Below, in pieces: positions 1 to 6,010 of a stretch of 56,526 nt of DNA. The stretch covers positions 1 through 56,526 of the IMG/VR virus record IMGVR_UViG_3300040806_002135; one strand, given 5' to 3'. Every line of letters starts with the position of its first letter. Position 1 is the first letter of the stretch. Made by a program: the position numbers and the translations under genes. A model generated the notes under the pieces. That model was not told the origin of the DNA and ran no database searches. It saw only the letters and a program-made list of their open reading frames with translations. This DNA is from a virus.

Positions 1-109
1 TTCAGATATCAAGATCTTCAAATGTTTATTGATTTGAATATCCAGTATTTGTTTATTTAACTTTCTGCATATAACCTGGTTTTTCCTGATTTCTTGAGAT
101 ATCAGGAAT
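1..109 (-). other. Left edge downstream of terS; frame runs off window
   Basis: This AT-rich stretch follows the terS stop on the minus strand. One minus frame is open from about position 110 to the edge and reads ...NKQILDIQINKHLKILISE, but it has no ATG. A TTG near position 21 is the only plausible start. The large terminase normally follows terS and is found nowhere else in the window, so its start may lie here or just outside. This rests on gene order, not on any terminase motif. Confidence 0.25.
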
Positions 110-556
110 TCAATTGATTTGTTTTGGTGATTGTTCCAAGCCTTTTGGAATGTTGCCAAGCATGTGCTCTACTGTAACAGTCTGATTTATTTGTTTATTC
201 TCTTGTAGCACTCCCACTTCTGCTCCCATCATTCCAAGCAATCTAGAAGCAGGAGCAAAAGCCTTTTCCTGCTTCGCTAATAGGTAAAGATCGACCGCTT
301 CTGCTAGCACCCATTCTTTCGTAAGTACTGCTGTTCTGCTTTTGCTGTTCTCCAAGTCCTGCAAGTACTCCTGCACTCGATCACGCTTCAAAATATTGCT
401 TGCAATACCTGCTGCTGATTTTTCTGAGTATCCTGCTTCTTTTGCTGCCTCTATTCCATTGAAATTATTAGAAAAATATATATTGCAGAAGATTCGCTCT
501 TTTGGAGTGAGTTTGTTCTTGTTGGGTACTTGATTTGACATGAGCGGACATTTCAT
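110..556 (-). CDS. terS: Terminase small subunit
   Basis: This is a 148-residue, charged, Lys-rich protein with the layout of the Terminase_2 small-subunit family. An N-terminal LTPKERIFC segment is followed by an HTH-like GIEAAKEAGYSEKSAAGIASN (about residues 34-54), then a helical, Glu-rich oligomerisation region and a variable tail. Small subunits bind the packaging site and pass DNA to the large subunit. The upstream ATG (556) gives MKCPLMSNQ; an internal ATG at 541 (MSNQVPNKN) is equally possible because neither has a strong ribosome site. It is transcribed leftward, away from the promoter at 660-689. On a circular map it would be the first gene of the late leftward operon. Confidence 0.8.
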   Translation of the reverse strand: MKCPLMSNQVPNKNKLTPKERIFCNIYFSNNFNGIEAAKEAGYSEKSAAGIASNILKRDRVQEYLQDLENSKSRTAVLTKEWVLAEAVDLYLLAKQEKAFAPASRLLGMMGAEVGVLQENKQINQTVTVEHMLGNIPKGLEQSPKQIN

Positions 557-659
557 CTTATACTTGTTCCATCGTCAGACACGGCAACGCAATCGCAAGC
601 CAGTCAGACGCAAATCAAATCCTATCAACATTATTTCTATAAAGTGTTAGGCGTTTGAT

Positions 660-689
660 TTGACATTTATTAGACGATTAGAGTATAAT
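660..689 (+). promoter_or_regulatory. Consensus sigma70 promoter of the accessory operon
   Basis: TTGACA (660-665) and TATAAT (684-689) are both perfect matches to the housekeeping sigma factor consensus, with an 18-bp spacer. Transcription would start near 696 and run right into the structured leader and the small genes. The spacer contains TAGACGAT, a sequence also found in the switch region (9166-9173), so the repressor may act here. The promoter call is strong; its regulation is inferred. Confidence 0.75.
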
Positions 690-708
690 AGTACTCAACA
701 ATTCAGAC

Positions 709-753
709 AAGGCAAGACACCCGAAAGTGCGAAAGCGCCTGAACCCTTGCCTT
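709..753 (+). promoter_or_regulatory. 5' leader stem-loop with GNRA-type inner hairpin
   Basis: AAGGCAAG (709-716) pairs perfectly with CTTGCCTT (746-753). Inside, GTGC-GAAA-GCGC forms a short hairpin capped by a GAAA tetraloop. The element begins about 13 nt after the predicted transcription start, so it would form the 5' end of the operon RNA. A role in RNA stability or processing is possible; no T-run follows, so it is not a classical terminator. Confidence 0.5.
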
Positions 754-926
754 GTGTTCGCAGTATCTTCGAAAATTTAAAGACGTGAGCGCCTAACCAC
801 GGTAGTCCATAAGATTCACGCTGAAACTAGGCGGACTAGCCAACGCAGTCCGTTCAAAAAGATTCACCAGAAAACAGTACGTCCAACGTTGGGCGAAAGT
901 GTGGTGGATCAATGCCTCCTCCAGAA

Positions 927-991
927 CCATGCCCATTTGGGCATGGCTTAGAGTCCATCAAGGTGGACTGTAGGCCATGACTAAACATGGC
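927..991 (+). promoter_or_regulatory. Three consecutive hairpins ahead of first CTGGAGGC start
   Basis: Three perfect inverted repeats follow one another: CCATGCCC-ATTT-GGGCATGG (927-946), AGTCCA-TCAAGG-TGGACT (952-969) and GCCATG-ACTAAA-CATGGC (974-991). They are followed by an A-rich unpaired stretch and then CTGGAGGCAATATG. This matches the spacer design seen before the other small genes up to 3528. None has a T-run. Confidence 0.55.
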
Positions 992-1017
992 ATTCAATCA
1001 ACTAATCTGGAGGCAAT

Positions 1018-1137
1018 ATGCGAAAGCAATTAGTGGTCAGTCAGTTCCCTCAGTACCAACGCCCTCGGCGTTGGAGGATGAACCCACTAGAACGCCTAGA
1101 AATGGGCGTTCGTTACTACAAAAAACCAAAGATGTAA
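1018..1137 (+). CDS. Possible 39-residue basic peptide
   Basis: An ATG directly after TCTGGAGGCAAT opens a frame for MRKQLVVSQF...VRYYKKPKM, 39 residues and strongly basic. The same DNA contains two perfect inverted repeats, CCAACGCC-CTC-GGCGTTGG (1056-1074) and GAACGCC...GGCGTTC (1090-1111), as well as an internal GGAGGATG start signal. This stretch may therefore be a decayed copy of the structured spacer rather than a true gene. The strong start signal favours translation; the peptide resembles nothing I recognise. Confidence 0.4.
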   Translation: MRKQLVVSQFPQYQRPRRWRMNPLERLEMGVRYYKKPKM

Positions 1138-1215
1138 ACCTAGCATAAGACTGCTATCGGCAGTCTGTTAGTAGGTTTATGACCTGCTGTTTCAACAACT
1201 AATCTGGAGGCGACA
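1137..1215 (+). promoter_or_regulatory. Structured start cassette A
   Basis: Hairpin 1 is AGACTGC-TATCG-GCAGTCT (1148-1166). Hairpin 2 is GTAGGT-TTATG-ACCTGC (1171-1187, one T-G pair). AACCTA (1137-1142) can instead pair with TAGGTT (1172-1177), enclosing hairpin 1 and excluding hairpin 2, so two folds compete. CAACAACTAATCTGGAGGC then leads to the ATG at 1216. Confidence 0.55.
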
Positions 1216-1527
1216 ATGTACCAAAGAGTAGAAGAATACGAATTCGTGCAAGCATTCAAAGACTTCAACCGTACCGATCAATTCACCAGAGATGGGCTGA
1301 ATGTTCTATTTGAACACCTAGTGTCTTTAGAAGAAGACACCGGCGAAGAGATTGAACTAGACGTGGTTGCTTTGTGTTGTGAGTTCTACGAGTACTCACT
1401 GAAAGAGTACAACAACGAACATTCCCAACAATGGGAAACCATTGAAGAACTCGCAGAACACCTAGCAGACTACACAACCGTTGCCGGAACAACTGGACGA
1501 GACACCATAATCTTCCAAGCATACTGA
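1216..1527 (+). CDS. Small acidic phage protein, DUF7222-like
   Basis: This is a 103-residue, very acidic protein. The central GLNVLFEHLVSLEEDTGEEI and LDVVALCCEFYEYSL resemble a widespread phage family annotated as DUF7222, whose members have the form 'L..LF.yL..lEed.Gee.eLDVIALCC.y.EY'. Function is unknown for that family; its acidity and accessory position are typical of host-takeover or anti-restriction proteins, but that is inference. The start is well set by CTGGAGGCGACAATG. It stands alone between structured cassettes A and B. Confidence 0.7.
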   Translation: MYQRVEEYEFVQAFKDFNRTDQFTRDGLNVLFEHLVSLEEDTGEEIELDVVALCCEFYEYSLKEYNNEHSQQWETIEELAEHLADYTTVAGTTGRDTIIFQAY

Positions 1528-1641
1528 AAACTAGTTCAGAACAGTCATCGTTGACTGTTCGCAAGTAGGTTTCAACTACCTGCTACCTCACGGACAACTA
1601 CACCCAGTAGTGTCCTAAAAATAATAATTTCTGGAGGCAAT
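1528..1641 (+). promoter_or_regulatory. Structured start cassette B
   Basis: Hairpin 1 is GAACAGTCA-TCGT-TGACTGTTC (1539-1560, 9 bp, perfect). Hairpin 2 is GTAGGT-TTCAACT-ACCTGC (1565-1583), with the same stem as hairpin 2 of cassette A. A third hairpin, GGACAACTAC/GTAGTGTCC (1592-1615), has one bulged A. TTTCTGGAGGCAATATG then starts the next gene. Confidence 0.55.
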
Positions 1642-2391
1642 ATGGCACTGTTAACAATCGGCGGAAACCCAAAACTCGCTAAGTCTGACACGTCCAACCA
1701 AGGCTTCATCACAGCAGGACTGAACTTGGCTGCTGCCAACACGTCCGGCTACGAAGTATGCCCAAGACGTTCAACAGGCTGCACAGCAGAGTGCTTGCTG
1801 TACCAAGGACGTGGACGCATGGCTTCCGTGATGGCAGCACGACTGACAAAGACTAAGTTCTTCTTTGAGCATCGTGCTGACTTCTTGGAACAACTGCATG
1901 GCGAGATCGACAAGTTCCAACGTTCGGCAACTCGCAAAGGACTGACTGCCGTCGTGCGGCTCAACGTGATGTCTGACATCAACTGGGAGCGCATCGATCC
2001 ATCGTTGTTCACTACCTTCCCCAACGTGCAGTTCTATGACTACACCAAACGGGAAGACCGAATGAACCGATTCCTTGACGGCAACTTTCCCAGCAACTAC
2101 TCGCTCTGCTTCTCACGCAGCGAGGACAACGAGGACTACTGTCGCACGGTTCTCCAACGTGGTGGAACCATCAACGTGGTCTTCCGTGACTGGTTTCCAC
2201 TCAGCTACCTTGGCTTCCCAGTGACGGACGGAGACAAGGACGATCTCACGTTCTTGACACCATCACACACAGTCCGTGCTGTGATCGCCAAGGGTAGTGC
2301 AAAGCACGACAAGTCTGGCTTCGTTGTCGATGCGACTGACAAGCACATGCAGTCATCTTGGCAAAGACAAAAAGCGGAGGCAATCGCATAA
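1642..2391 (+). CDS. GP88-family phage protein
   Basis: The 249-residue product resembles the 'gene product 88' (GP88) family found in many actinobacterial and other phages. Three cysteines form C-x6-C-x3-C (C40, C47, C51: CPRRSTGCTAEC) near the N-terminus, after a GGNPKLAKS opening and GLNLAAANTSG. Further conserved-looking segments are VRLNVMSDINWE and NVQFYDYTKR. The family's biochemical role is not established; the Cys triad suggests metal or iron-sulfur binding, but the spacing is not that of radical-SAM enzymes. The ATG follows CTGGAGGCAAT, so the start is secure. The gene is monocistronic within the cassette series. Confidence 0.65.
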   Translation: MALLTIGGNPKLAKSDTSNQGFITAGLNLAAANTSGYEVCPRRSTGCTAECLLYQGRGRMASVMAARLTKTKFFFEHRADFLEQLHGEIDKFQRSATRKGLTAVVRLNVMSDINWERIDPSLFTTFPNVQFYDYTKREDRMNRFLDGNFPSNYSLCFSRSEDNEDYCRTVLQRGGTINVVFRDWFPLSYLGFPVTDGDKDDLTFLTPSHTVRAVIAKGSAKHDKSGFVVDATDKHMQSSWQRQKAEAIA

Positions 2392-2475
2392 CTGAGATCC
2401 ATGCCTAGACACTCAACGAGTGTCTAGACCTGACATCACGGTGATGCAGGGACTAACAACAATATCTGGAGGCAT
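2392..2475 (+). promoter_or_regulatory. Structured start cassette C
   Basis: Hairpin 1 is CTAGACACTC-AAC-GAGTGTCTAG (2405-2427, 10 bp, perfect). Hairpin 2 is CCTG-A-CATCA-CGG-TGATG-CAGG (2429-2450), again beginning CCTG. ACTAACAACAATATCTGGAGGC follows, then the ATG at 2476. Confidence 0.55.
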
Positions 2476-2619
2476 ATGGAACAAGAAACAAAGATCGTAA
2501 CGCTTACCATCAAACTAGAAGTTGATGAAAACGTAGACGTTGAAGAGATGGTAAATGAGATGGACTACTCATTCGACTACGACGGAATTCTTGGATCAAC
2601 AATCACGGAGTATGTATGA
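2476..2619 (+). CDS. Small acidic protein, 47 residues
   Basis: The frame opens after CTGGAGGCATATG and encodes MEQETKIVTLTIKLEVDE...TITEYV. It has an alternating beta-like start and an acidic middle (DVEEMVNEMDYSF). Similar short acidic proteins with a 'V.v.v.vd..vdveevv.em.y.f' pattern are common in phage accessory regions, but I cannot name a function. It overlaps the next start as ATGTATGA, so the two are probably co-translated. Confidence 0.6.
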   Translation: MEQETKIVTLTIKLEVDENVDVEEMVNEMDYSFDYDGILGSTITEYV

Positions 2620-2732
2620 AACAGAAACTACTAGCCCGTAAACGATGGATCAAGGCGAGAGAAAAGGCTATTGATCGTATCCTTGCGAGGATACCAAAAG
2701 AAGAACAACCAACGGAGGAATCAACCAACTAA
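2616..2732 (+). CDS. Small basic protein, 38 residues
   Basis: This frame overlaps the previous stop by 4 nt and encodes MKQKLLARKRWIKAREKAID...EESTN. The first 26 residues are a strongly basic amphipathic helix and the tail is acidic. The basic helix next to an acidic partner suggests the two could interact, but no function is known. It has no ribosome site of its own beyond translational coupling. Confidence 0.5.
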   Translation: MKQKLLARKRWIKAREKAIDRILARIPKEEQPTEESTN

Positions 2733-2813
2733 AACCCAGATTGTTACGCTCTTCCCTAGAGCGTAGCGACCTGCGTTTTAAGCAGGGTTTAACAACCAAC
2801 TACTGGAGGCAGT
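2733..2813 (+). promoter_or_regulatory. Structured start cassette D
   Basis: Hairpin 1 is TACGCTC-TTCCCTA-GAGCGTA (2745-2765). Hairpin 2 is CCTGC-GTTTTAA-GCAGG (2770-2786). AAAC at the 5' end and GTTT (2787-2790) can close both into a three-way junction. AACCAACTACTGGAGGCAGTATG starts the next gene. Confidence 0.55.
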
Positions 2814-3176
2814 ATGATTCATTGGAACATGACAACTAACACCTACTCAACAATCCACATCAACGATGTAGATGTTCGTACACTACGTCACATTGGCTAC
2901 AAGTTTTTTTGTGTAAAGATTGACTGGAATTACGAAGGTCAACTTGACGAAGATGACATTGAAAACCAACACGACACCAGCATCCAAGAAACAGTGTATG
3001 TCATTGCTGCAAATGAATGGCTTGCTGGACGTACCGCCTTCCTCCACTTGGACGATACCTACTCTCCAGCGGGAGATGCTTGGGCGGACGTAAGTGACGC
3101 AACAACCGCAACGGAAATCGAACCACTGGGCTTGAAACCGACTTACTACACCATCTCCATAAACCTAGAACCCTAA
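2814..3176 (+). CDS. Hypothetical accessory protein, 120 residues
   Basis: This acidic protein (MIHWNMTTNTYSTIHINDVD...) appears to be mixed alpha/beta, with a YKFFCVKIDWNYEGQ segment and a C-terminal YYTISINLEP strand. I recognise no family. The start is supported by CTGGAGGCAGTATG; an internal ATG a few codons on (MTTNTYS) is possible but lacks a ribosome site. It is a single gene between cassettes D and E. Confidence 0.6.
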   Translation: MIHWNMTTNTYSTIHINDVDVRTLRHIGYKFFCVKIDWNYEGQLDEDDIENQHDTSIQETVYVIAANEWLAGRTAFLHLDDTYSPAGDAWADVSDATTATEIEPLGLKPTYYTISINLEP

Positions 3177-3267
3177 GAACCCAGACCGTCACCCTTCACG
3201 GAGGGTGATTGCCTGCGTTCTTCCAACGTAGGGTAACTAACAACGCCAACAAGGAGGTGACAACGCT
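3177..3267 (+). promoter_or_regulatory. Structured start cassette E
   Basis: Hairpin 1 is TCACCCT-TCACGG-AGGGTGA (3189-3208). Hairpin 2 is CCTGCGTT-CTTCC-AACGTAGG (3212-3232, one G-T pair). The 5' part, AACCCAGACCGT, parallels AACCCAGATTGT of cassette D. An A-rich stretch and AAGGAGGTGA follow. Confidence 0.55.
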
Positions 3268-3453
3268 ATGACCCACAAACAATTCTTTTGGCTAGATCGT
3301 CCTCAGAACGATGATGACATCTGGAACCTAGCCTTGGAAGTTCTTTGTGCAGAGGAATACGACTCGCCTGACGAAATCTCCGACGAAGTGCTTGGAGACA
3401 AACTCAACGAGTTACGAAAGGAATACAACATCGAACGCCCAAAGCTAACCTAA
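3268..3453 (+). CDS. Small acidic protein, 61 residues
   Basis: The protein (MTHKQFFWLDRPQNDDDIWN...) is acidic and probably helical, with EYDSPDEISDEVLGDKLNELR in its second half. I recognise no family. The start has the strong ribosome site AAGGAGGTGA, which differs from the CTGGAGGC used by its neighbours and lies farther from the ATG. It lies alone between cassettes E and F. Confidence 0.55.
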   Translation: MTHKQFFWLDRPQNDDDIWNLALEVLCAEEYDSPDEISDEVLGDKLNELRKEYNIERPKLT

Positions 3454-3528
3454 CCAACCCCCTACCTCCAGGTCGAGTGGCAACACTCGGCCTAGAACAA
3501 CCGAAAAACATTATTTTCTGGAGAATTT
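3454..3528 (+). promoter_or_regulatory. Structured start cassette F
   Basis: A single long hairpin, GGTCGAGTG-GCAA-CACTCGGCC (3471-3492, one T-G pair), carries a GNRA tetraloop. ATTATTTTCTGGAGAATTTATG then starts the methyltransferase-like gene. It is the last and simplest cassette in the series. Confidence 0.5.
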
Positions 3529-4203
3529 ATGAACATCAAAGACCTCAAGGTACTTGTGGCCTGTGAGTCCAGCGGCACAGTCCGTGACGCCTTCAACCGA
3601 CTGGGCTGCAACGCTTGGTCCTGTGATATTTTACCGGCGAACGGACAGCTTATTCAGACCGATGTCCGTGAAGTACTGTTTCCTGACACATGGGATCTGA
3701 TGATCGCACACCCCCCATGTACCTACCTGACTGCCAGCGGGATGCACTGGACGACAAGGGGACTGCGTGACCCCAAGCTGACTGAGGATGCCCTCGACTT
3801 CGTGCGATTGCTGATGGACGCACCGATACGCCACATCGCAATCGAAAACCCAGTGGGGCGGATCGGTACGGCTATTCGCAAGGCCGACCAGTACGTCCAT
3901 CCCTACCTCTTTGGCCACGATACCAGCAAATGCACCGGCCTCTGGCTCAGTAACCTCCCCAAACTTCAACCTACAGAGTTTGTTCCAGCGGCACGACACG
4001 CTTGCTGTGGCAAGTGGCAGGACGAGGGACAGTGCAGCGAGTGCGGCAAGAAAACCAAGCCACGCTGGGCGAACCAAGCCCCATCGGGTGCTGACAGCAC
4101 ACCCCCATCGAAAGATCGCTGGCAGAAGCGGTCTGTTACGGCAACCGGCATCGCCGATGCGATGGCCCAACAATGGACTCAACACATACTGGAGACAGCA
4201 TGA
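3529..4203 (+). CDS. Compact DNA cytosine methyltransferase-like protein
   Basis: The 224-residue protein has the core motifs of C5-cytosine methyltransferases in their short phage form. VLVACESSGTVRDAF (about residues 9-23) is in the place of motif I. HPPCTYLT (about 62-69) carries the Pro-Cys of motif IV, and IENPVG (about 106-111) matches motif VI ENP. A Cys-rich zinc-like knot, HACCGKWQDEGQCSECGKK, follows near 159-177. It is far shorter than classical enzymes and shows no target-recognition domain, so it may modify phage DNA non-specifically or have lost activity. It starts after CTGGAGAATTT and its stop overlaps the next ATG. Confidence 0.65.
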   Translation: MNIKDLKVLVACESSGTVRDAFNRLGCNAWSCDILPANGQLIQTDVREVLFPDTWDLMIAHPPCTYLTASGMHWTTRGLRDPKLTEDALDFVRLLMDAPIRHIAIENPVGRIGTAIRKADQYVHPYLFGHDTSKCTGLWLSNLPKLQPTEFVPAARHACCGKWQDEGQCSECGKKTKPRWANQAPSGADSTPPSKDRWQKRSVTATGIADAMAQQWTQHILETA

Positions 4204-4412
4204 TCGAAATCACCGCACAACCATCGCAACGATACACTCCCCCCGTAGACGATTGGGAGAGTTTCATTCAGATCTGCCATGAGGAGGATTTTTCAGGTCT
4301 ACCTATGCTTGGGTATAGGCAAGACTATGAAATCGCCACAGTAACAGATCTGAGCATCCACACGGGCATATCGACGCCTTTCAACTTAGACGATTTGACT
4401 AGGAGTGAGTAA
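4200..4412 (+). CDS. Hypothetical protein, 70 residues
   Basis: It starts at the ATGA overlapping the methyltransferase stop, preceded by GGAGACAGC (MIEITAQPSQRY...). It is acidic, with WESFIQICHEEDF in the middle. I recognise no family. Upstream in-frame codons exist but would overlap the methyltransferase gene, so the coupled ATG at 4200 is chosen. It is the second gene of an overlapping run that ends at the serine recombinase. Confidence 0.55.
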   Translation: MIEITAQPSQRYTPPVDDWESFIQICHEEDFSGLPMLGYRQDYEIATVTDLSIHTGISTPFNLDDLTRSE

Positions 4413-4413
4413 A

Positions 4414-4842
4414 ATGAAACTAAATATTTCGGAGGAACGAGCAGACATCCCCAAGATCGACGCTGCCATCGGCAAGTGGCTCACGCACGGAACGACCATC
4501 TTCCAAATGCGAGACTTCGCCCAGCAGGCAGAAAAACTCTTGGACAAGATCAAGCTGCCCAAGGCTGACCGCTCCGGCGTACAACACGCCTTCTACTCCG
4601 GCAGCGTGGTTCCCAACCGTTACCGACACGAACGTTCAACGCACTGTGTCCTGCTGGAGCGCGGCACAAGGGACTGGTATCTCAGGTCCGTCTATCGAAC
4701 CACCCAATCCCCTAGCCAAGGCCACCGTGCCGAAACGTACCTCACCAAGAAACAGCGGGACATCGTTGTCCGCCAATTCACCAAGCAATTCACCGTCCTC
4801 AAGGATAACGCATTGGAAACCACCGCAAAGGAGACAGCTTGA
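4414..4842 (+). CDS. Hypothetical protein, 142 residues
   Basis: AGGAG (4400-4404) lies 9 nt before the ATG at 4414, giving MKLNISEERADIP...; a GTG at 4405 in the same frame is less likely because it lacks a ribosome site. The protein is basic in its second half (RYRHERSTHCVLLERGTRDWYLRSV) and ends in a helix-rich region. No family is recognised. Its stop overlaps the next start (TTGA). Confidence 0.55.
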   Translation: MKLNISEERADIPKIDAAIGKWLTHGTTIFQMRDFAQQAEKLLDKIKLPKADRSGVQHAFYSGSVVPNRYRHERSTHCVLLERGTRDWYLRSVYRTTQSPSQGHRAETYLTKKQRDIVVRQFTKQFTVLKDNALETTAKETA

Positions 4843-5048
4843 TCGCTGGCCAACGTACCGTGACCCCCTATGATCGCGGCTCCGCCGATGCCTACTACTG
4901 GCGTGGGCCGGAACCGCACTACTACTCCAGCGGCTGGCGTATCCCTGCGTCAGAGATGACGGAATACCAGATCGCCAGCTACCACCGTGGGTACTCTGAG
5001 GAGTACGAACGGAAAGATTATTTCACCTTCGGATGTGAAAGGGACTGA
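4839..5048 (+). CDS. Small phage protein, 69 residues, TTG start
   Basis: GGAGACAGC precedes a TTG that overlaps the previous stop. The product contains RGSADAYYWRGPEPHYYSSG followed by MTEYQIASYHRGYSEEYERKDY. This 'aDaYY.rp..PHy..g......l...ei.aY..GY..ne..gd.k' pattern is a recurrent small protein of many phages, with no known function. The non-ATG start is supported by spacing and coupling. Confidence 0.55.
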   Translation: MIAGQRTVTPYDRGSADAYYWRGPEPHYYSSGWRIPASEMTEYQIASYHRGYSEEYERKDYFTFGCERD

Positions 5049-5049
5049 C

Positions 5050-5175
5050 ATGGACGCTACCCTCCGTTTCCTGACCTTCCTGCTGCTGACCAGTTGTGCA
5101 TTTTTGCTGCTGGTCCCCAGTATCCTCAACAGCATCACCTTCTGGCTGAAGGTGTTTGAAGTCACCATCAAGTGA
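5050..5175 (+). CDS. Small membrane protein, 41 residues
   Basis: MDATLRFLTFLLLTSCAFLL... consists almost entirely of one hydrophobic helix (about residues 6-32) with a short amphipathic tail. It starts one base after the preceding stop, with AAAGGGA upstream. It could be an inner-membrane accessory protein; LLLTSCAFL also resembles a lipobox, so a small lipoprotein is possible. It is not near the lysis genes, so I do not call it a holin. Confidence 0.5.
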   Translation: MDATLRFLTFLLLTSCAFLLLVPSILNSITFWLKVFEVTIK

Positions 5176-5184
5176 GGAGAGACT

Positions 5185-5427
5185 ATGAAACTTCCAACGA
5201 AACTGACCTTCCATTGCACCATCACCATTGACTCTGCAGATTGGGTCAAATGGTTTGAGTATGGCGTAGGCCGCAAACCAGCAGACCGTGACGAGTTTGA
5301 CAAAGATCTAGACGAAACCCTTTTACCCCAGATCATGGGCGCAATTATAGCGTGTAAAATTCCTGTCGAATCCCTCCAGCTTTCGGGCGCAGACAAACCA
5401 ATCATCACCAAAGACGAGGCGATCTAA
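5185..5427 (+). CDS. Hypothetical protein, 80 residues
   Basis: GAGGAGAGACT precedes the ATG. The product (MKLPTKLTFHCTITIDSADWV...) has a beta-strand start and an acidic helical middle (RDEFDKDLDETLLPQI). No family is recognised. It is joined to the next gene through TAATG, so the two are likely co-translated. Confidence 0.55.
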   Translation: MKLPTKLTFHCTITIDSADWVKWFEYGVGRKPADRDEFDKDLDETLLPQIMGAIIACKIPVESLQLSGADKPIITKDEAI

Positions 5428-5654
5428 TGCACTACCTCGTTTTCGCCGGAACCTCCGGCCCCCTGCGGCCCATCTTCCACACCACCGACTGGTCGGAAGC
5501 CGCCGCCATCCAAGGCCAGGTCCACTATGACCCAGCCCTCGACACCACCGCATGGCTGTGCGAGTTTGAGTCAGAAGACCTGCAATTCTTCCAGATCAAT
5601 CCGGCCCAGCAGGGCTGGGTTGATCCAACGTTCAACACGAAGGAGACGGCATGA
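5427..5654 (+). CDS. Hypothetical protein, 75 residues
   Basis: It starts within TAATG of the preceding gene. The protein (MHYLVFAGTSGPLRPIFHTT...) is acidic and mixed alpha/beta. I recognise no family. It ends in ...NTKETA and overlaps the next start by 4 nt; several genes in this run end in KETA-like tails because GGAGAC(A/G)GC(T/A)TGA serves both as 3' coding end and as ribosome site for the next gene. Confidence 0.55.
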   Translation: MHYLVFAGTSGPLRPIFHTTDWSEAAAIQGQVHYDPALDTTAWLCEFESEDLQFFQINPAQQGWVDPTFNTKETA

Positions 5655-6010
5655 ATCTGAAACACTGTGTACCCATGAAAATCTGGACATACAAATCCGT
5701 CAAGGCTTGGATCGTCAAGTACGAAGAAGACGGCGAAGTTGATTATGAAGTTCACTTTTCCCTCATGGATGCATCGGATCACGCAGGACAGGCATCCGCC
5801 ATTATGCCACTACCGGAGATCATCGAAGCCAAGGTTCTGATCAAGGACGGGTTTAGCTGGCCGGATCGTGAAGAGTATGGCGAACATCGTGGCAAGACAC
5901 GGAAAGATCCCAACGTTGTAGATTTCATCGAACAGATCGAAGCCGAACAGGAAAAAGAAAGGAAACTCTATGAAGAACTCGACGACGACGATGAAGAACA
6001 AACCTACTGA
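5651..6010 (+). CDS. Hypothetical acidic protein, 119 residues
   Basis: The start overlaps the previous stop (ATGA) behind GGAGACGGC. The first half (MKIWTYKSVKAWIVKYEEDG...VHFSLMDAS) looks beta-rich. The second half is a charged helix ending in the acidic YEELDDDDEEQTY. No family is recognised. Its last 41 nt overlap the serine recombinase gene. Confidence 0.5.
   Translation: MNLKHCVPMKIWTYKSVKAWIVKYEEDGEVDYEVHFSLMDASDHAGQASAIMPLPEIIEAKVLIKDGFSWPDREEYGEHRGKTRKDPNVVDFIEQIEAEQEKERKLYEELDDDDEEQTY

Larger units (their letters stand above)
557..1017. other. 461-bp divergent intergenic region: promoter and structured leader
   Basis: I see no convincing protein gene here. The left third separates leftward terS from the rightward promoter at 660-689. 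The rest would be the 5' leader of the rightward accessory operon and is packed with inverted repeats: 709/753, 927-946, 952-969, 974-991, and CGGACT...AGTCCG near 873-893. TTGATTTGACAT occurs just upstream of terS (about 531-542) and again at the promoter (about 655-666). No convincing leftward late promoter was found. Confidence 0.6.

Noticed and set aside
557-660. Leftward late promoter upstream of terS
   Set aside because: Only poor -35/-10 pairs could be found on the minus strand; none is strong enough to report.
1137-3528. CRISPR array
   Set aside because: The recurring elements share structure, not sequence, are unevenly spaced and alternate with genes; there are no identical direct repeats and no cas operon. 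The Cas4-like protein at 9209 stands alone.
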